Assembly: GCA_003132405.1 (NCBI GenBank)
Contig: PKXQ01000138.1
Location: 1,938 to 65,937, forward strand
DNA length: 64,000 nt
Direction: 5' to 3'
Origin: Acidobacteriaceae bacterium
GTDB taxonomy: Bacteria; Acidobacteriota; Terriglobia; Terriglobales; Acidobacteriaceae
A program made the translations under genes and the position numbers. Below the pieces are notes generated by a model that saw only the letters and a program-made list of their open reading frames with translations, did no database searches and was not told the origin of the DNA. The number at the start of each line of letters is the position of its first letter. The first letter of the stretch is position 1. This document shows, piece after piece, positions 1-10,886 of the stretch.

Positions 1-925
<925 letters not shown>

Positions 926-1046
926 AAACCTGAGTTGGTCTGGGTAGACCAACGGCCTCCGTCTGCTGTGACGAAGGTCCTATCTTGTGAGTACGTTCAG
1001 ACTTGAGCCCGAACATTTGTTTCTCACGACTGGCACGTTCAACCTT

Positions 1047-1058
1047 TTGTCAAAGACC
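1047..1058 (-). promoter_or_regulatory. boxA-like antitermination site in the rRNA leader
   Basis: The minus strand reads GGTCTTTGACAA about 120 bases upstream of the 16S 5' end. This resembles the boxA of rRNA leaders (E. coli TGCTCTTTAACAA), bound by NusB/NusE to prevent premature termination. Position and similarity are seen; function is inferred from the family. Confidence 0.5.
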
Positions 1059-1183
1059 GATCCGCTTTCCGCCTGAGCGGTGCGCTTCCAGATCTGCCGC
1101 CATCCCTTAGAAGAGATTTTGGCGTCCTCGAAACTTGTGTTACTAAACTTGTCTTGCTGAACCCGCTTTACCAAACCTGCTTA

Positions 1184-1212
1184 AAGCTACGCGTCCGTGC
1201 GCTCGCTGTCAA
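1184..1212 (-). promoter_or_regulatory. candidate rrn promoter
   Basis: On the minus strand there is a perfect -35 hexamer TTGACA (1212-1207), a 17-base spacer and a weak -10 TAGCTT (1189-1184). Transcription would start about 250 bases before the 16S gene and run through the boxA-like site. The -10 matches the consensus at only three positions. Confidence 0.45.
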
Positions 1213-1643
1213 CCCTCTGAGATCACAGGATTTCCACCTGATTTCAACAGTGCGGGGAGTTCAATCCGGAGTGGAATCAAACCAGACCGGAGAACTCTTT
1301 ACCTCAAAAGAACTCTTTGCGGGAATTCTTTACAGCGCGCCGAAAACGCTCTTCCACCCAGAATACGCCACGAAATCGGGCGCAAGCCGACGCGGAAGAC
1401 AGTTCAAAAATTAAAGATCGCTTGGAGGCTCTGCTATGCGCGGAAACCCTTCAGGGAACCTTGTCCCCGAATGCGAACCCCGGAAAGGGGTCAATTGGAG
1501 GCTTTCCGTATTAGATGCCCAAAGAGGCCGCGAAGATTCAGCGGACGACTCAGACACTTATTCACTTGTCCTCGACCTGATTGTTATACCAAAGCGAATT
1601 GGATTGTGCAAGGGGAGAACAAAAAAAGTTACGGGGCGCAATT
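1213..1643. other. intergenic stretch with no recognised gene
   Basis: This is the gap between the rRNA promoter region and the REP/transposase locus. Frames here are short, overlap each other and show no recognisable protein family, tRNA or clear hairpin. It could hold further rrn upstream promoter elements on the minus strand. Confidence 0.4.
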
Positions 1644-1691
1644 GGTGCCCCGCTCTTGTCGCGTTCTGTGCGACAGGGCGGGGACTTTGAC
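1644..1691 (+). repeat. REP element, upstream copy
   Basis: This is a 48-base imperfect palindrome: CCCCGC..TGTCGC pairs with GCGACA..GCGGGG around a short loop. Its reverse complement recurs, with only a few differences and the same length, at 2293-2340 on the other side of the transposase gene. Paired inverted REP copies around a TnpA-REP gene are the usual arrangement for these non-autonomous elements. Confidence 0.75.
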
Positions 1692-1772
1692 CTTTCCCGA
1701 TTGTGGAATAACGATGAGGAATTTTATCGGCCGAGGTCTTCGCGGCCAAGTCTCCAGGATTACGATACTGAC

Positions 1773-3405
<1,633 letters not shown>

Positions 3406-3501
3406 TAGCCCTGACTTGATTCAGATGCTCCCGCCGAGCAAGAAGTGGCAGAGAAACGCCAGACATCCTTCCTCGTGGTCCACCGGGACCCGCTCCGAGC
3501 C

Positions 3502-3507
3502 TATAAT
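3502..3507 (+). promoter_or_regulatory. -10 hexamer of lipB
   Basis: A perfect TATAAT lies 12 bases before the chosen GTG start of lipB. No strong -35 is seen. It supports the internal GTG over the upstream ATG, which would lie before the transcription start. Confidence 0.55.
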
Positions 3508-3519
3508 TTCTATAGCCAC

Positions 3520-4329
3520 GTGATTTCTGTCGTCCAACTCGGTCAGCTTGATTATGCAGAAGGATTGCGGCTGCAGCGGAAGCTGGTCGATCTGCGCAAG
3601 GCTGGCGAGATCGGCGACGTGCTGTTGCTGCTCGAACATTCGCCTGTCATTACGCTTGGACGCAATGCGCGCGCGGCTAATGTACTCGCTTCCGCCGATG
3701 CGCTGTCGGCACGCGGAGTCGAGGTCTTCGAGTGCGATCGCGGCGGCGATGTTACGTTTCATGGGCCGGGACAGCTGGTCGGGTATCCCATATTTGATTT
3801 GCGGGGATATAGCTCTCAGCTATCAGCTGTGAGCTCTCAGTTGGAACCCCCACGTGCACAGCGCAAAACGCTCGGCGCTGTTGACTACGTTCGGCGGCTG
3901 GAAGAAGTGCTAATTCGCGCCTGCGGCGATTTCGGTATTCCTACGCGGCGCATAGCGGGACTGACTGGAGCCTGGACTGACTCCGAACTTTCCGCCAAAA
4001 TCGCAGCTATCGGCGTGCACATTTCGCGTTCGGTCACTTCGCATGGATTTGCCTTAAATGTGAATCTCGATCTCAGCTATTTCAATCTCATCGTGCCTTG
4101 CGGAATCGCGGCGAAGCCGGTGACTTCCATGGAGAAAGAGTTGGGGCGCGAGATTAATCTGGATGAAGTGGCGCAGTCGGTGTCGAGAAACTTCGGCGCA
4201 GTTTTTGGCAGCCAGATGCTTTGGCTCGAGACGATTGATGCGCTGCTTAGAAACCGCGTCGGTGTGCCAATGAATGTTCCGGAGGATTTGCGGAAGATGC
4301 AGGGCGAGGACGATTTGTTTCTTGCGTGA
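3520..4329 (+). CDS. lipB: lipoyl(octanoyl) transferase LipB
   Basis: Transfers octanoate from acyl carrier protein to lipoyl domains, the first step of lipoate assembly; LipA, encoded nearby, then inserts sulfur. Family motifs are clear: RGGDVTFHGPGQ at 74-85, K160 in AKIAAIGVH and the catalytic C194 in NLIVPCG. The GTG at 3520 is preferred because the protein then begins in register with the family (ISVVQLG) and TATAAT sits 12 bases upstream; an ATG at 3445 would add 25 unconserved residues. Residues about 96-115 (GYSSQLSAVSSQLE...) are an in-frame insertion encoded by a repeat also seen between genes. The protein is 269 residues long. Confidence 0.93.
   Translation: MISVVQLGQLDYAEGLRLQRKLVDLRKAGEIGDVLLLLEHSPVITLGRNARAANVLASADALSARGVEVFECDRGGDVTFHGPGQLVGYPIFDLRGYSSQLSAVSSQLEPPRAQRKTLGAVDYVRRLEEVLIRACGDFGIPTRRIAGLTGAWTDSELSAKIAAIGVHISRSVTSHGFALNVNLDLSYFNLIVPCGIAAKPVTSMEKELGREINLDEVAQSVSRNFGAVFGSQMLWLETIDALLRNRVGVPMNVPEDLRKMQGEDDLFLA
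3811..3840 (+). repeat. short repeat inserted in frame in lipB
   Basis: This stretch is made of CAGCTATCAGCTGTGAGC-type units, partly palindromic. Similar units occur between genes near 10,433-10,461 and 62,735-62,765. Here they encode SSQLSAVSSQL inside LipB, between conserved blocks. Confidence 0.6.
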
Positions 4330-4358
4330 CGGCCAGCGCGCACTCCGCCGCACACTTT

Positions 4359-4382
4359 CGCGGGCGGGGCGCCCGCGCCACA
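4359..4382 (+). repeat. GC-rich palindromic repeat, family 1
   Basis: Core GCGGGCGGGGCGCCCGCG followed by CCACA, a near-perfect palindrome between lipB and the E1 alpha gene. Further copies occur at 16,783, 23,432 and 35,748, the last two inside genes. Confidence 0.7.
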
Positions 4383-4417
4383 GAACACATCGGTGTTAGC
4401 ATATTCGCGTACTGATC

Positions 4418-5737
4418 ATGGCGGACAATCACAACAAAAAGAAAACCGCTGCCGCTGGAAAAATTCTCCCCGCGAAAAACTCCAAGCCGACCGCGAAACT
4501 CGCCGAGTCAAACGGCGATCTGCGCTCGTACACCATCCGCGATTATCGGCTGGAAAAACCTCACTTCACGACTCGGCAGGTGCGGGTTGGCGATGACGTG
4601 CATTACGAGGTCGAGAGCGGCGATTTCGCGACGCCCGCTCCTCCCATTCGCGACTCCAAATATCTTAGCCGCGAGCAGTGTATTGAAATTTATCGCTGGA
4701 TGCTGCTCAACCGCCGCATGGAAACGGCGCTCGAAAATCTCTACAAGCAGGGAAAAGTTGTAGGCGGGGTTTATTTTGGCTTGGGCCAGGAAGGTTGCTC
4801 CTGCGCTTCGGCCTACGCTCTCGGCAAAGATGATTGGATGGGGCCGATGATTCGCAACCAGGGAGCGCTTCTGGTGCGCGGTTTCAGGCCCGCCGACATC
4901 ATGATGCAATATATGGCGAAGTCAGGGTCGCCGACTGGCGGACGCGATACGACTTCGCACTTTGGCGATCTCAAGAAGCGCAACGTCGTGGCGCCGATCT
5001 CGATGCTTGGTGATTTAATCCCCGTGTTGACCGGCGTGGCGCTGGGCGCGCGGCTGCAAGGGAAAAATGTTGCCGTGATGACTTGGATTGGCGACGGCGG
5101 GCAGTCGACTGGCGTGACTTATGAAGGGCTGAATTTTGCAGCGGTGCAGAATCTCGGCTTGGTGCTGGTTGTCGAGAATAATCTCTGGGCCTACTCGACT
5201 CCGGCCAACATGCAATTCCGCATTGAGGATCTGGCGGAACGCGCCATCGGTTACGGGATCCCGGGCGTGATCGTCGATGGCACAGACGCGTGCCAGGTCT
5301 ATGACGCGTGCTATGAGGCGTGCGAGCGGGCGCACCGCGGCGAAGGGCCGACGCTGATCGAGGCGAAGATGATGCGCATGAAGGGGCACGCCATTCACGA
5401 CGCGGCCGAGTACGTTCCGAAGCCAATGTTTGAATATTGGAAGCGGCGCGATCCGATTACGCGCATGGAAGATTATCTGATTACCAAGAAGAAATGGTTG
5501 ACGACTGAAGAAAACGAAGCTCTGATCGCCAGCGTCGAGCAACAGCTAGAGGCTGAGCGCGAGCTCGCGGTAAATTCTCCGATGCCAACGCCGGAGTCGG
5601 CCGCCGGTGGCGTATATTGCGAAGATGGATGCCACGACATCAAGCCAAAGTATGCGATGCCTGAGTCCGCTACCATTGGAGGGCGCGAAAGTGGGTCCGG
5701 TCCCAAGCGCTCGGAATCCGCGGTGCATCTGAAATGA
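4418..5737 (+). CDS. 2-oxoacid dehydrogenase E1 component, alpha subunit
   Basis: Thiamine-diphosphate-dependent decarboxylase subunit of a pyruvate or branched-chain 2-oxoacid dehydrogenase complex. The TPP motif runs from GDGGQ (225-229) to VVENN (251-255). The residues after it (LWAYSTP) and the DAAEYVP segment near 330 are typical of E1 alpha. The first 80 or so residues, rich in Lys and Ala, are an extension of unknown role. It lies between lipB and lipA, matching its dependence on lipoylated E2. The beta subunit is encoded far away at 57,642. The substrate (pyruvate or branched-chain) cannot be fixed from sequence alone, so no symbol is given. Confidence 0.92.
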   Translation: MADNHNKKKTAAAGKILPAKNSKPTAKLAESNGDLRSYTIRDYRLEKPHFTTRQVRVGDDVHYEVESGDFATPAPPIRDSKYLSREQCIEIYRWMLLNRRMETALENLYKQGKVVGGVYFGLGQEGCSCASAYALGKDDWMGPMIRNQGALLVRGFRPADIMMQYMAKSGSPTGGRDTTSHFGDLKKRNVVAPISMLGDLIPVLTGVALGARLQGKNVAVMTWIGDGGQSTGVTYEGLNFAAVQNLGLVLVVENNLWAYSTPANMQFRIEDLAERAIGYGIPGVIVDGTDACQVYDACYEACERAHRGEGPTLIEAKMMRMKGHAIHDAAEYVPKPMFEYWKRRDPITRMEDYLITKKKWLTTEENEALIASVEQQLEAERELAVNSPMPTPESAAGGVYCEDGCHDIKPKYAMPESATIGGRESGSGPKRSESAVHLK

Positions 5738-5784
5738 TTGCGAAACTCAGGCGCTCAGTTTTCTTCCTCTTCCGGGCGAACTGA

Positions 5785-5790
5785 TAAAAT
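5785..5790 (+). promoter_or_regulatory. -10-like hexamer of lipA
   Basis: TAAAAT lies 11 bases before the lipA ATG, within a 64-base gap after the E1 alpha gene. It suggests that lipA has its own, possibly leaderless, transcript. Confidence 0.4.
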
Positions 5791-5801
5791 CAAGATTCGA
5801 C

Positions 5802-6710
5802 ATGTCCGCCTCTACTCAGCTGATCCAGATTGACATTGGTCCCAAGGTGCACACTCCGAAGCCGTCGTGGCTTAAGGCAAAGGCGCCGGTGGGCGACAAT
5901 TTTCACAACCTCAAGAAACTGGCGCGCGGCCTGGGACTGCATACCGTTTGCGAATCGGCGCAGTGTCCGAATATCGGCGAGTGTTGGGACCATCACACTG
6001 CGACGTTCATGCTGCTGGGCGACATCTGTACGCGGCGCTGCGGATTTTGCGCCGTGCCGAAAGGGCGTCCGCAGGCGATCGACTGGGACGAACCGCGGCG
6101 TGTGGCGGAAGCAGTCGCGACGCTTGGGCTGCGGCATGCGGTCGTTACCAGTGTGAATCGCGACGATGACAACGTTGGCGGCGCCAAGATTTTTGCCGAG
6201 ACGATTCAACAGATTCGCGAACTCGTACCCGAGTGTCGCGTCGAAGTGCTGATTCCCGATTTTCAAGGACTCGAAGAGCCGCTGCGCATCGTGCTCGACG
6301 CCAAGCCAAACGTGCTCAATCACAATACCGAAACTGTGCCGCGACTGTATCGCGCGGTGCGCTCGGGCGCGCGCTATAAGAGAACGCTCGATCTGCTGGC
6401 GAACGCCAAGAAGTGGGACCCCGCAACCGTCACCAAGAGCGGTGTGATGGTAGGCATCGGCGAAGAGACCGGCGAACTGATCGAAGTCTTCCGCGATCTG
6501 GGCGAGCGCGGCGTCGATATTCTGACGATTGGCCAATATCTGCGTCCGTCAAGGGACCATCTGCCGATGACGCGTTATTACACTCCGGCCGAATTTGTGT
6601 CGCTGAAAGAAGAAGCGCTCAAGTTTGGCTTCAAGCATGTGGAATCCGGGCCGCTGGTGCGGTCGAGCTATCACGCGCACGAACAGGCAGATGTGGCGGG
6701 CAGTCGTTAG
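5802..6710 (+). CDS. lipA: lipoyl synthase LipA
   Basis: Radical SAM enzyme inserting two sulfur atoms into octanoyl groups on lipoyl domains. It carries the two iron-sulfur motifs of the family: C50, C55 and C61 in CESAQCPNIGEC (sacrificial cluster), and C76, C80 and C83 in CTRRCGFC (SAM cluster). The C-terminal SSYHA, whose serine ligates the auxiliary cluster, is present near residue 290. At 302 residues the length is normal. It follows lipB and E1 alpha on the same strand, forming a coherent lipoylation block. Confidence 0.96.
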   Translation: MSASTQLIQIDIGPKVHTPKPSWLKAKAPVGDNFHNLKKLARGLGLHTVCESAQCPNIGECWDHHTATFMLLGDICTRRCGFCAVPKGRPQAIDWDEPRRVAEAVATLGLRHAVVTSVNRDDDNVGGAKIFAETIQQIRELVPECRVEVLIPDFQGLEEPLRIVLDAKPNVLNHNTETVPRLYRAVRSGARYKRTLDLLANAKKWDPATVTKSGVMVGIGEETGELIEVFRDLGERGVDILTIGQYLRPSRDHLPMTRYYTPAEFVSLKEEALKFGFKHVESGPLVRSSYHAHEQADVAGSR

Positions 6711-6816
6711 TCATCGGCGCGCTTTTCGCTATTCGTCGTTCACTGTTCGCACTCGCTCGACGCGGTGGTGTCTAAAAGCAAGAGTACGCACTTGCGAAAA
6801 GCGAACGACGTTTCCC

Positions 6817-8844
6817 CTACCACACCCTGCAAGCCTTCTGATTCACCATGGGCGCGGTTGCGGCACAGTGATACGCCTCGCGAAACTCCAGCATATTCGA
6901 AAGAGTTCCATTCACGCGATTCTTTCCCGGCGAGTGCGGATCGACGGTGACTAGCATACGCGACACTGCATCGGTGCGGCTCTCGCACCACACGTTGGCC
7001 CATCCCAAAAAGAGGCGCTGCTTGGCCGTTAGGCCCTCGATCGGCGCCGGCTCTTTCCCGGCGAGAGTATTCAGCAGAGCCATGTAAGCGATGCGCAGGC
7101 CGCCGTTGTCCGCCGTGTTTTCGCCGAGCGTCAGCTTGCCATTCAGCTTCAGGTCGTCGACGGCGACGAAGCTTCCATACTGATCTTTAATGCAGCTCGT
7201 ACGTTCTTCGAATTGCTTCTTGTCGCTCGCCGTCCACCAGTCGCGGAGATTGCCCTCGGCGTCGAACTGGCTGCCCTGGTCGTCAAAGCCGTGCGTGAGT
7301 TCGTGGCCGATCACGGCGCCGATGCCGCCAAAGTTCAGCGCGTCGTCAGCCCGATTGTCATAAAACGGCGGCTGTAAAATTCCGGCGGGGAAGGTGATAT
7401 TGTTTTGCGTCGGATCGTAGGTCGCGTTCACCGTCATCGGCGGATACGGCCAATCCCGCTTATCGAGCGGCGTACCAATCTTCTTCAACCGGTACTGAAG
7501 GTCGTTCTGATTCGCTCGTTGCGAGTTGCCGAGCGCATCGCCACGCACGATCTGAAGCGTTGAGTAATCGCGCCACTTGTCGGGATAGCCGATGCGATTC
7601 GTAATCGCGCTCAATTTCACAATCGCCTGAGCTTTCGTGTCAGCGCCCATCCATGCCACGCTCTGGATATCTTCGCCGAGCGCTTTTTCCAGCGCGCCAA
7701 CCATTGCCAGCGTGCGCTCCTTGCCTTCGGCGCCGAAGGTCTGCTGCACATAGATCTGGCCGATCACCTCACCAAGATCACTGTCGGCATAGCCGACGCA
7801 GCGCTTCCAGCGCGGACGCAACTCCTTGGTGCCTTGCATCGTCTTGCCGAAGAAATCAAAGTTTTCGTTAACGAAGGCCGCGGGCAGATAGGGCGCGCTC
7901 GCGTGCACGGCGTGCCAACGCAGATAAGTCTTCCAATCGTCGAGCGAGTGCGCGTCGATTATACCCTGCATGTTTTTGATGAAATCGGGTTCGCTCACGT
8001 TCAGCGAATTGAACCGAGGCGCGCCCACGTCTTCGAAGTAGACGTTGAAGTTGAATGCCGGACTCAGCGCGGCGAGTTCCTGGCTGCTCAGCTTGTGATA
8101 AACCTTCTGCGGATCGCGGCGACTGGTCTGGTCGAGCGCGCCCTTCGCCAAGCCGGTTTCGATATCCATGACAACTTTGGCTTCGGCGTCGGCTTTGCTT
8201 GGGTCGTCTCCCAACAGCACAAACATTTTCGCCACATGCGCGACGTACTTTTTTCTCAACTCCACCGACTTCTCATCGTCTTTGAAATAGTAATCGCGGT
8301 CGGGCATGCCAAGTCCGCCCTGGTCGACCTGAGCAATGATCTGGCTGGCGTTCTTGAAGTCCGATCCGGAATCGAAGCCGAATAATACATCGGCACCTTC
8401 GCCATGCAAGCGCACGATTTCTTTCGGAAGCTCCTCTTTCGAGTGGATCGCCGCAATACTTTGGAAGTCGCGTTCCAGCGTCTTGGTTCCCACTTTTTCG
8501 ACGGCGGCTTCGTCCATGCAACTGGCGTAAAAATCGCCGATCTTTTGTTCGTTGGCGCTGCGGCCGGGATGGTCGGCGGATGCCTTTTCCAGAATGTCGC
8601 GAACGATGTATTGGCCGCGTTCCGCCAATTCGTTGAACCGTCCCCATACTGAGCGATCGGCGGGGATCGGATTTTGAGCTGTCCACTTGCTGCACGCGTA
8701 CGCGTAAAAATCGTTGCAGGGATCGACGCTCTTATTGAGCATATCGGCGGAGAAACGAACATCGGCGGTGGGCTTAGCTTTTTCCTGGGCCGATAGTGCG
8801 GACACGAGCAGGAGGGCGACGATTAACACTGTGAAATAGCGCAT
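6817..8844 (-). CDS. M13 family zinc metallopeptidase (neprilysin/PepO type)
   Basis: A secreted or periplasmic endopeptidase of 675 residues. It has a signal peptide (MRYFTVLIVALLLVSALSAQ), the zinc motif HELTH (514-518) in VIGHELTHGFDDQG and the third-ligand motif ENTAD (575-579). The C-terminal CRVW matches the family's usual CxxW end. The ATG at 8844 is chosen because the signal peptide starts there and GAGG sits 7-10 bases upstream; upstream in-frame codons encode nothing signal-like. Its substrate is unknown; homologues act on small peptides. It stands alone between lipA and the MCE gene. Confidence 0.93.
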   Translation of the reverse strand: MRYFTVLIVALLLVSALSAQEKAKPTADVRFSADMLNKSVDPCNDFYAYACSKWTAQNPIPADRSVWGRFNELAERGQYIVRDILEKASADHPGRSANEQKIGDFYASCMDEAAVEKVGTKTLERDFQSIAAIHSKEELPKEIVRLHGEGADVLFGFDSGSDFKNASQIIAQVDQGGLGMPDRDYYFKDDEKSVELRKKYVAHVAKMFVLLGDDPSKADAEAKVVMDIETGLAKGALDQTSRRDPQKVYHKLSSQELAALSPAFNFNVYFEDVGAPRFNSLNVSEPDFIKNMQGIIDAHSLDDWKTYLRWHAVHASAPYLPAAFVNENFDFFGKTMQGTKELRPRWKRCVGYADSDLGEVIGQIYVQQTFGAEGKERTLAMVGALEKALGEDIQSVAWMGADTKAQAIVKLSAITNRIGYPDKWRDYSTLQIVRGDALGNSQRANQNDLQYRLKKIGTPLDKRDWPYPPMTVNATYDPTQNNITFPAGILQPPFYDNRADDALNFGGIGAVIGHELTHGFDDQGSQFDAEGNLRDWWTASDKKQFEERTSCIKDQYGSFVAVDDLKLNGKLTLGENTADNGGLRIAYMALLNTLAGKEPAPIEGLTAKQRLFLGWANVWCESRTDAVSRMLVTVDPHSPGKNRVNGTLSNMLEFREAYHCAATAPMVNQKACRVW

Positions 8845-9002
8845 GAAATCCTCGAAGCGAGATGTGGAATTATCAGCGGTTGCACACGACACACACTGAT
8901 CCGCTGTATTGGACGAAACAAAACGGCAATGGTTAGTTGTGCTCGGTCGGCAAACGCATTGCGGCCAACTACTAACGACAAGCGACCAACGACGTTCTGC
9001 CC

Positions 9003-10103
9003 TCAGAATACTTTGACGTGGAACGTCAGATATTTCTTCGGATTCTCGCGGATCGCTTTCACCAGTTCGCGCGTCTCCACCAGCATCTGGTTGCTGTTAT
9101 TGTAGAGCGCCGGATCCTTGAATAACATTCCCGCCGTGCCCTCGCCTTTTTCCAACCGATCAGACAGTGCCGCCAGATTGTTGATCGTAGTTTGTAGCTT
9201 GTCCGCAAATTCCTGGTCGTGCGAAAACTTCCCTAGCGCGCCCTTGCCCGCATTGATATCGTCGGTGAGTTGCCGAACATTGGCTATGGTCTTATTCGCG
9301 TTGTCAAACAGCTCGGGATCCTTGAGCAGCTTGCCGGCCGTGCCCTTGCCCTGTTGCAATTCGTCAACCATCGCGTTGAGTTTGTCGATGACGGCGACCG
9401 CCTTCTTATACGCTTCGTCGCTGGTAAACAGCGGGCCAAGCGAGCCTTTTCCCGTCTGAATGTCGTCGACCAATCCTTTGAACTCAGTCACCGTCGCGTT
9501 GAGCTGGTCATACAGAGCCGGACTGTAAATGACTTTGCCGATCGAACCCTGGCCGCTCTCAATGAAAGCGACGATGCGATCCACGCGCTTAAGCAGCGCG
9601 TCCATATTCTCGAGCGTGCCCTGGGTGGCCCGCACCACATCCTGCAATTCGGGCTGGTCGCGCGCAGGCAACACGTCTCCATCCCTCGCCTCAGCGCCCT
9701 TGGCTTGCGAACTATCCACGTCGACGTAGGTTTCGCCGAGCACTCCAGCAGTGCTCAGCAACGTAACGGAATCTTTGCGCAGATAGGACGAGTACTTTGT
9801 GTTGACCTTCATGGTGACTTCAACCGGCGTCATCGGTTTGGCAATATCGATTCGGATACTCTTCACATTGCCGATGTCAACGCCCGCCAGGCGCACCGGC
9901 GCGCCTTCGCGCAATCCGCCGGCGTTATCGAAGTAGGAGCGCAGCGTAATCTTGCTGGTGAACCATCCGCCAGTCCCGCTCATTACGAAGATCAGGACCA
10001 TGAGCGTAACGCTGGCGACAACGACAGTCAGCCCCACGCGGAGTTGCGACCATTTCAACTGTTTCTGGCTAGGCAAGGTGGTCAGTAAACGACAGGACAT
10101 CAT
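9003..10103 (-). CDS. MlaD/MCE-domain lipid-transport protein
   Basis: A membrane-anchored protein with one transmembrane helix (about residues 24-44) followed by an MCE domain (about 48-125: SYFDNAGGLREGAPVRLAGVDIG, VTMKV, GETYVDV). Proteins of this kind shuttle phospholipids between membranes with MlaE/MlaF-type ABC partners, none of which is next to it. The C-terminal 230 residues hold five repeats of about 35 residues, each opening with G(Q/K/E)GxxG and an acidic-aromatic stretch such as LLKDPELFDN. A TTG at 10,076 (LPSQKQLKWSQLRVG) may be the true start, since family proteins often begin with that segment. The length is 366 residues from the first ATG. Confidence 0.88.
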   Translation of the reverse strand: MMSCRLLTTLPSQKQLKWSQLRVGLTVVVASVTLMVLIFVMSGTGGWFTSKITLRSYFDNAGGLREGAPVRLAGVDIGNVKSIRIDIAKPMTPVEVTMKVNTKYSSYLRKDSVTLLSTAGVLGETYVDVDSSQAKGAEARDGDVLPARDQPELQDVVRATQGTLENMDALLKRVDRIVAFIESGQGSIGKVIYSPALYDQLNATVTEFKGLVDDIQTGKGSLGPLFTSDEAYKKAVAVIDKLNAMVDELQQGKGTAGKLLKDPELFDNANKTIANVRQLTDDINAGKGALGKFSHDQEFADKLQTTINNLAALSDRLEKGEGTAGMLFKDPALYNNSNQMLVETRELVKAIRENPKKYLTFHVKVF

Positions 10104-10187
10104 AGCAAATGCAATGGAATTTACGGCTGAGAGATTTTGGCGAGACGAAAAACTCGCTCGGCGAGGTCTTTCCGTAGAGCAATAAAG

Positions 10188-10227
10188 AAGGCTTCCACGG
10201 TCGCATTCGCATGCGGGTGGAAGCCTT
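10188..10227. terminator. bidirectional terminator-like hairpin
   Basis: A perfect 11-base stem (AAGGCTTCCAC / GTGGAAGCCTT) with an 18-base loop is followed by TTTATT-like stretches on both strands. It lies downstream of acpS and upstream of the MCE gene, so on the minus strand it would end the selA-DUF488-acpS transcript. The rest of the 360-base gap holds only repeats. Confidence 0.55.
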
Positions 10228-10366
10228 TTATTGGTAGGGCCTCAGCTTGAGGCCTCGATGATCGAACTTTCGCGATGGAAGGTTTAGCGACGCTCGCTGC
10301 CTCCACTTCGCTTCGGTTCAGCCTTGGCCTGCTTCTGAATGAGGGGTTATCCTAGGCGAAAATCAC

Positions 10367-10410
10367 GTAGGAGTGGACGCCCCCGTCCGCCCAGCCGAGC
10401 AAAGCTCGGC
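10367..10410 (+). repeat. palindromic repeat, family 2
   Basis: Two adjacent palindromes, GGACGCCCCCGTCC and CCGAGCAAAGCTCGG, lie in the gap before acpS. The same pair in the same order occurs inside ispE at 55,544-55,587. Confidence 0.6.
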
Positions 10411-10466
10411 AGATGCTAAGAGCGAAGTTTCTTCAAGACTGAAAGCTGATAGCTGAGGGCCGACAA

Positions 10467-10844
10467 CTAACCCTCGAGAATGACGTGAGCCAGCGCCTGC
10501 TCGGAAGTGTGAGTAATCGACAGCGCGATATTTTTTGTGCCGATCTTGGCGGCGATAGCCGCCGCCTCGCCGTGAAATTGAATGGTCGGACGCTGCCCTT
10601 TCGGACGCACCACTTCGATGTCGCGCCAGCGGACACCGTGACTCCAGCCTGTGCCCAGCGCCTTCATGCCGGCTTCTTTGGCGGCGAAACGCGCGGCGTA
10701 GCTCTCACAGCGATTCGCTCTGCGCTCGCAATACTGGATTTCGCCCTCGGTAAATACGCGATGAAGAAAGCGATCGCCGAAGCGCTCGATGCTCTCGCGG
10801 ATGCGCGCAACCTCGGCGAGATCGACTCCCGTGCCGATGATCAT
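10467..10844 (-). CDS. acpS: holo-[acyl-carrier-protein] synthase
   Basis: Transfers 4'-phosphopantetheine from CoA to acyl carrier protein. The 125-residue protein shows the two magnesium-binding motifs of AcpS: D8 in GTGVDLAEV and E57 in FAAKEAGMKALG. The C-terminal LSITHTSEQALAHVILE is also typical. The ATG at 10,844 gives the standard N-terminus MIIGTGVDL; upstream in-frame residues are not conserved. It follows DUF488 by 42 bases on the same strand and is probably the last gene of a selA-DUF488-acpS transcript. Confidence 0.96.
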   Translation of the reverse strand: MIIGTGVDLAEVARIRESIERFGDRFLHRVFTEGEIQYCERRANRCESYAARFAAKEAGMKALGTGWSHGVRWRDIEVVRPKGQRPTIQFHGEAAAIAAKIGTKNIALSITHTSEQALAHVILEG

Positions 10845-10886
10845 AGAAACATTGTTAATTGCGCATTTGTGAATTGGCAATTGAGC

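Noticed and set aside
3445-3519. Upstream ATG for lipB
   Set aside because: It adds 25 residues with no family similarity and lies before the TATAAT that precedes the GTG at 3,520.
6817-8844. Long antisense frames across the M13 peptidase gene
   Set aside because: They are mirror frames of GC-rich coding DNA with no recognisable motifs; the sense protein is complete.
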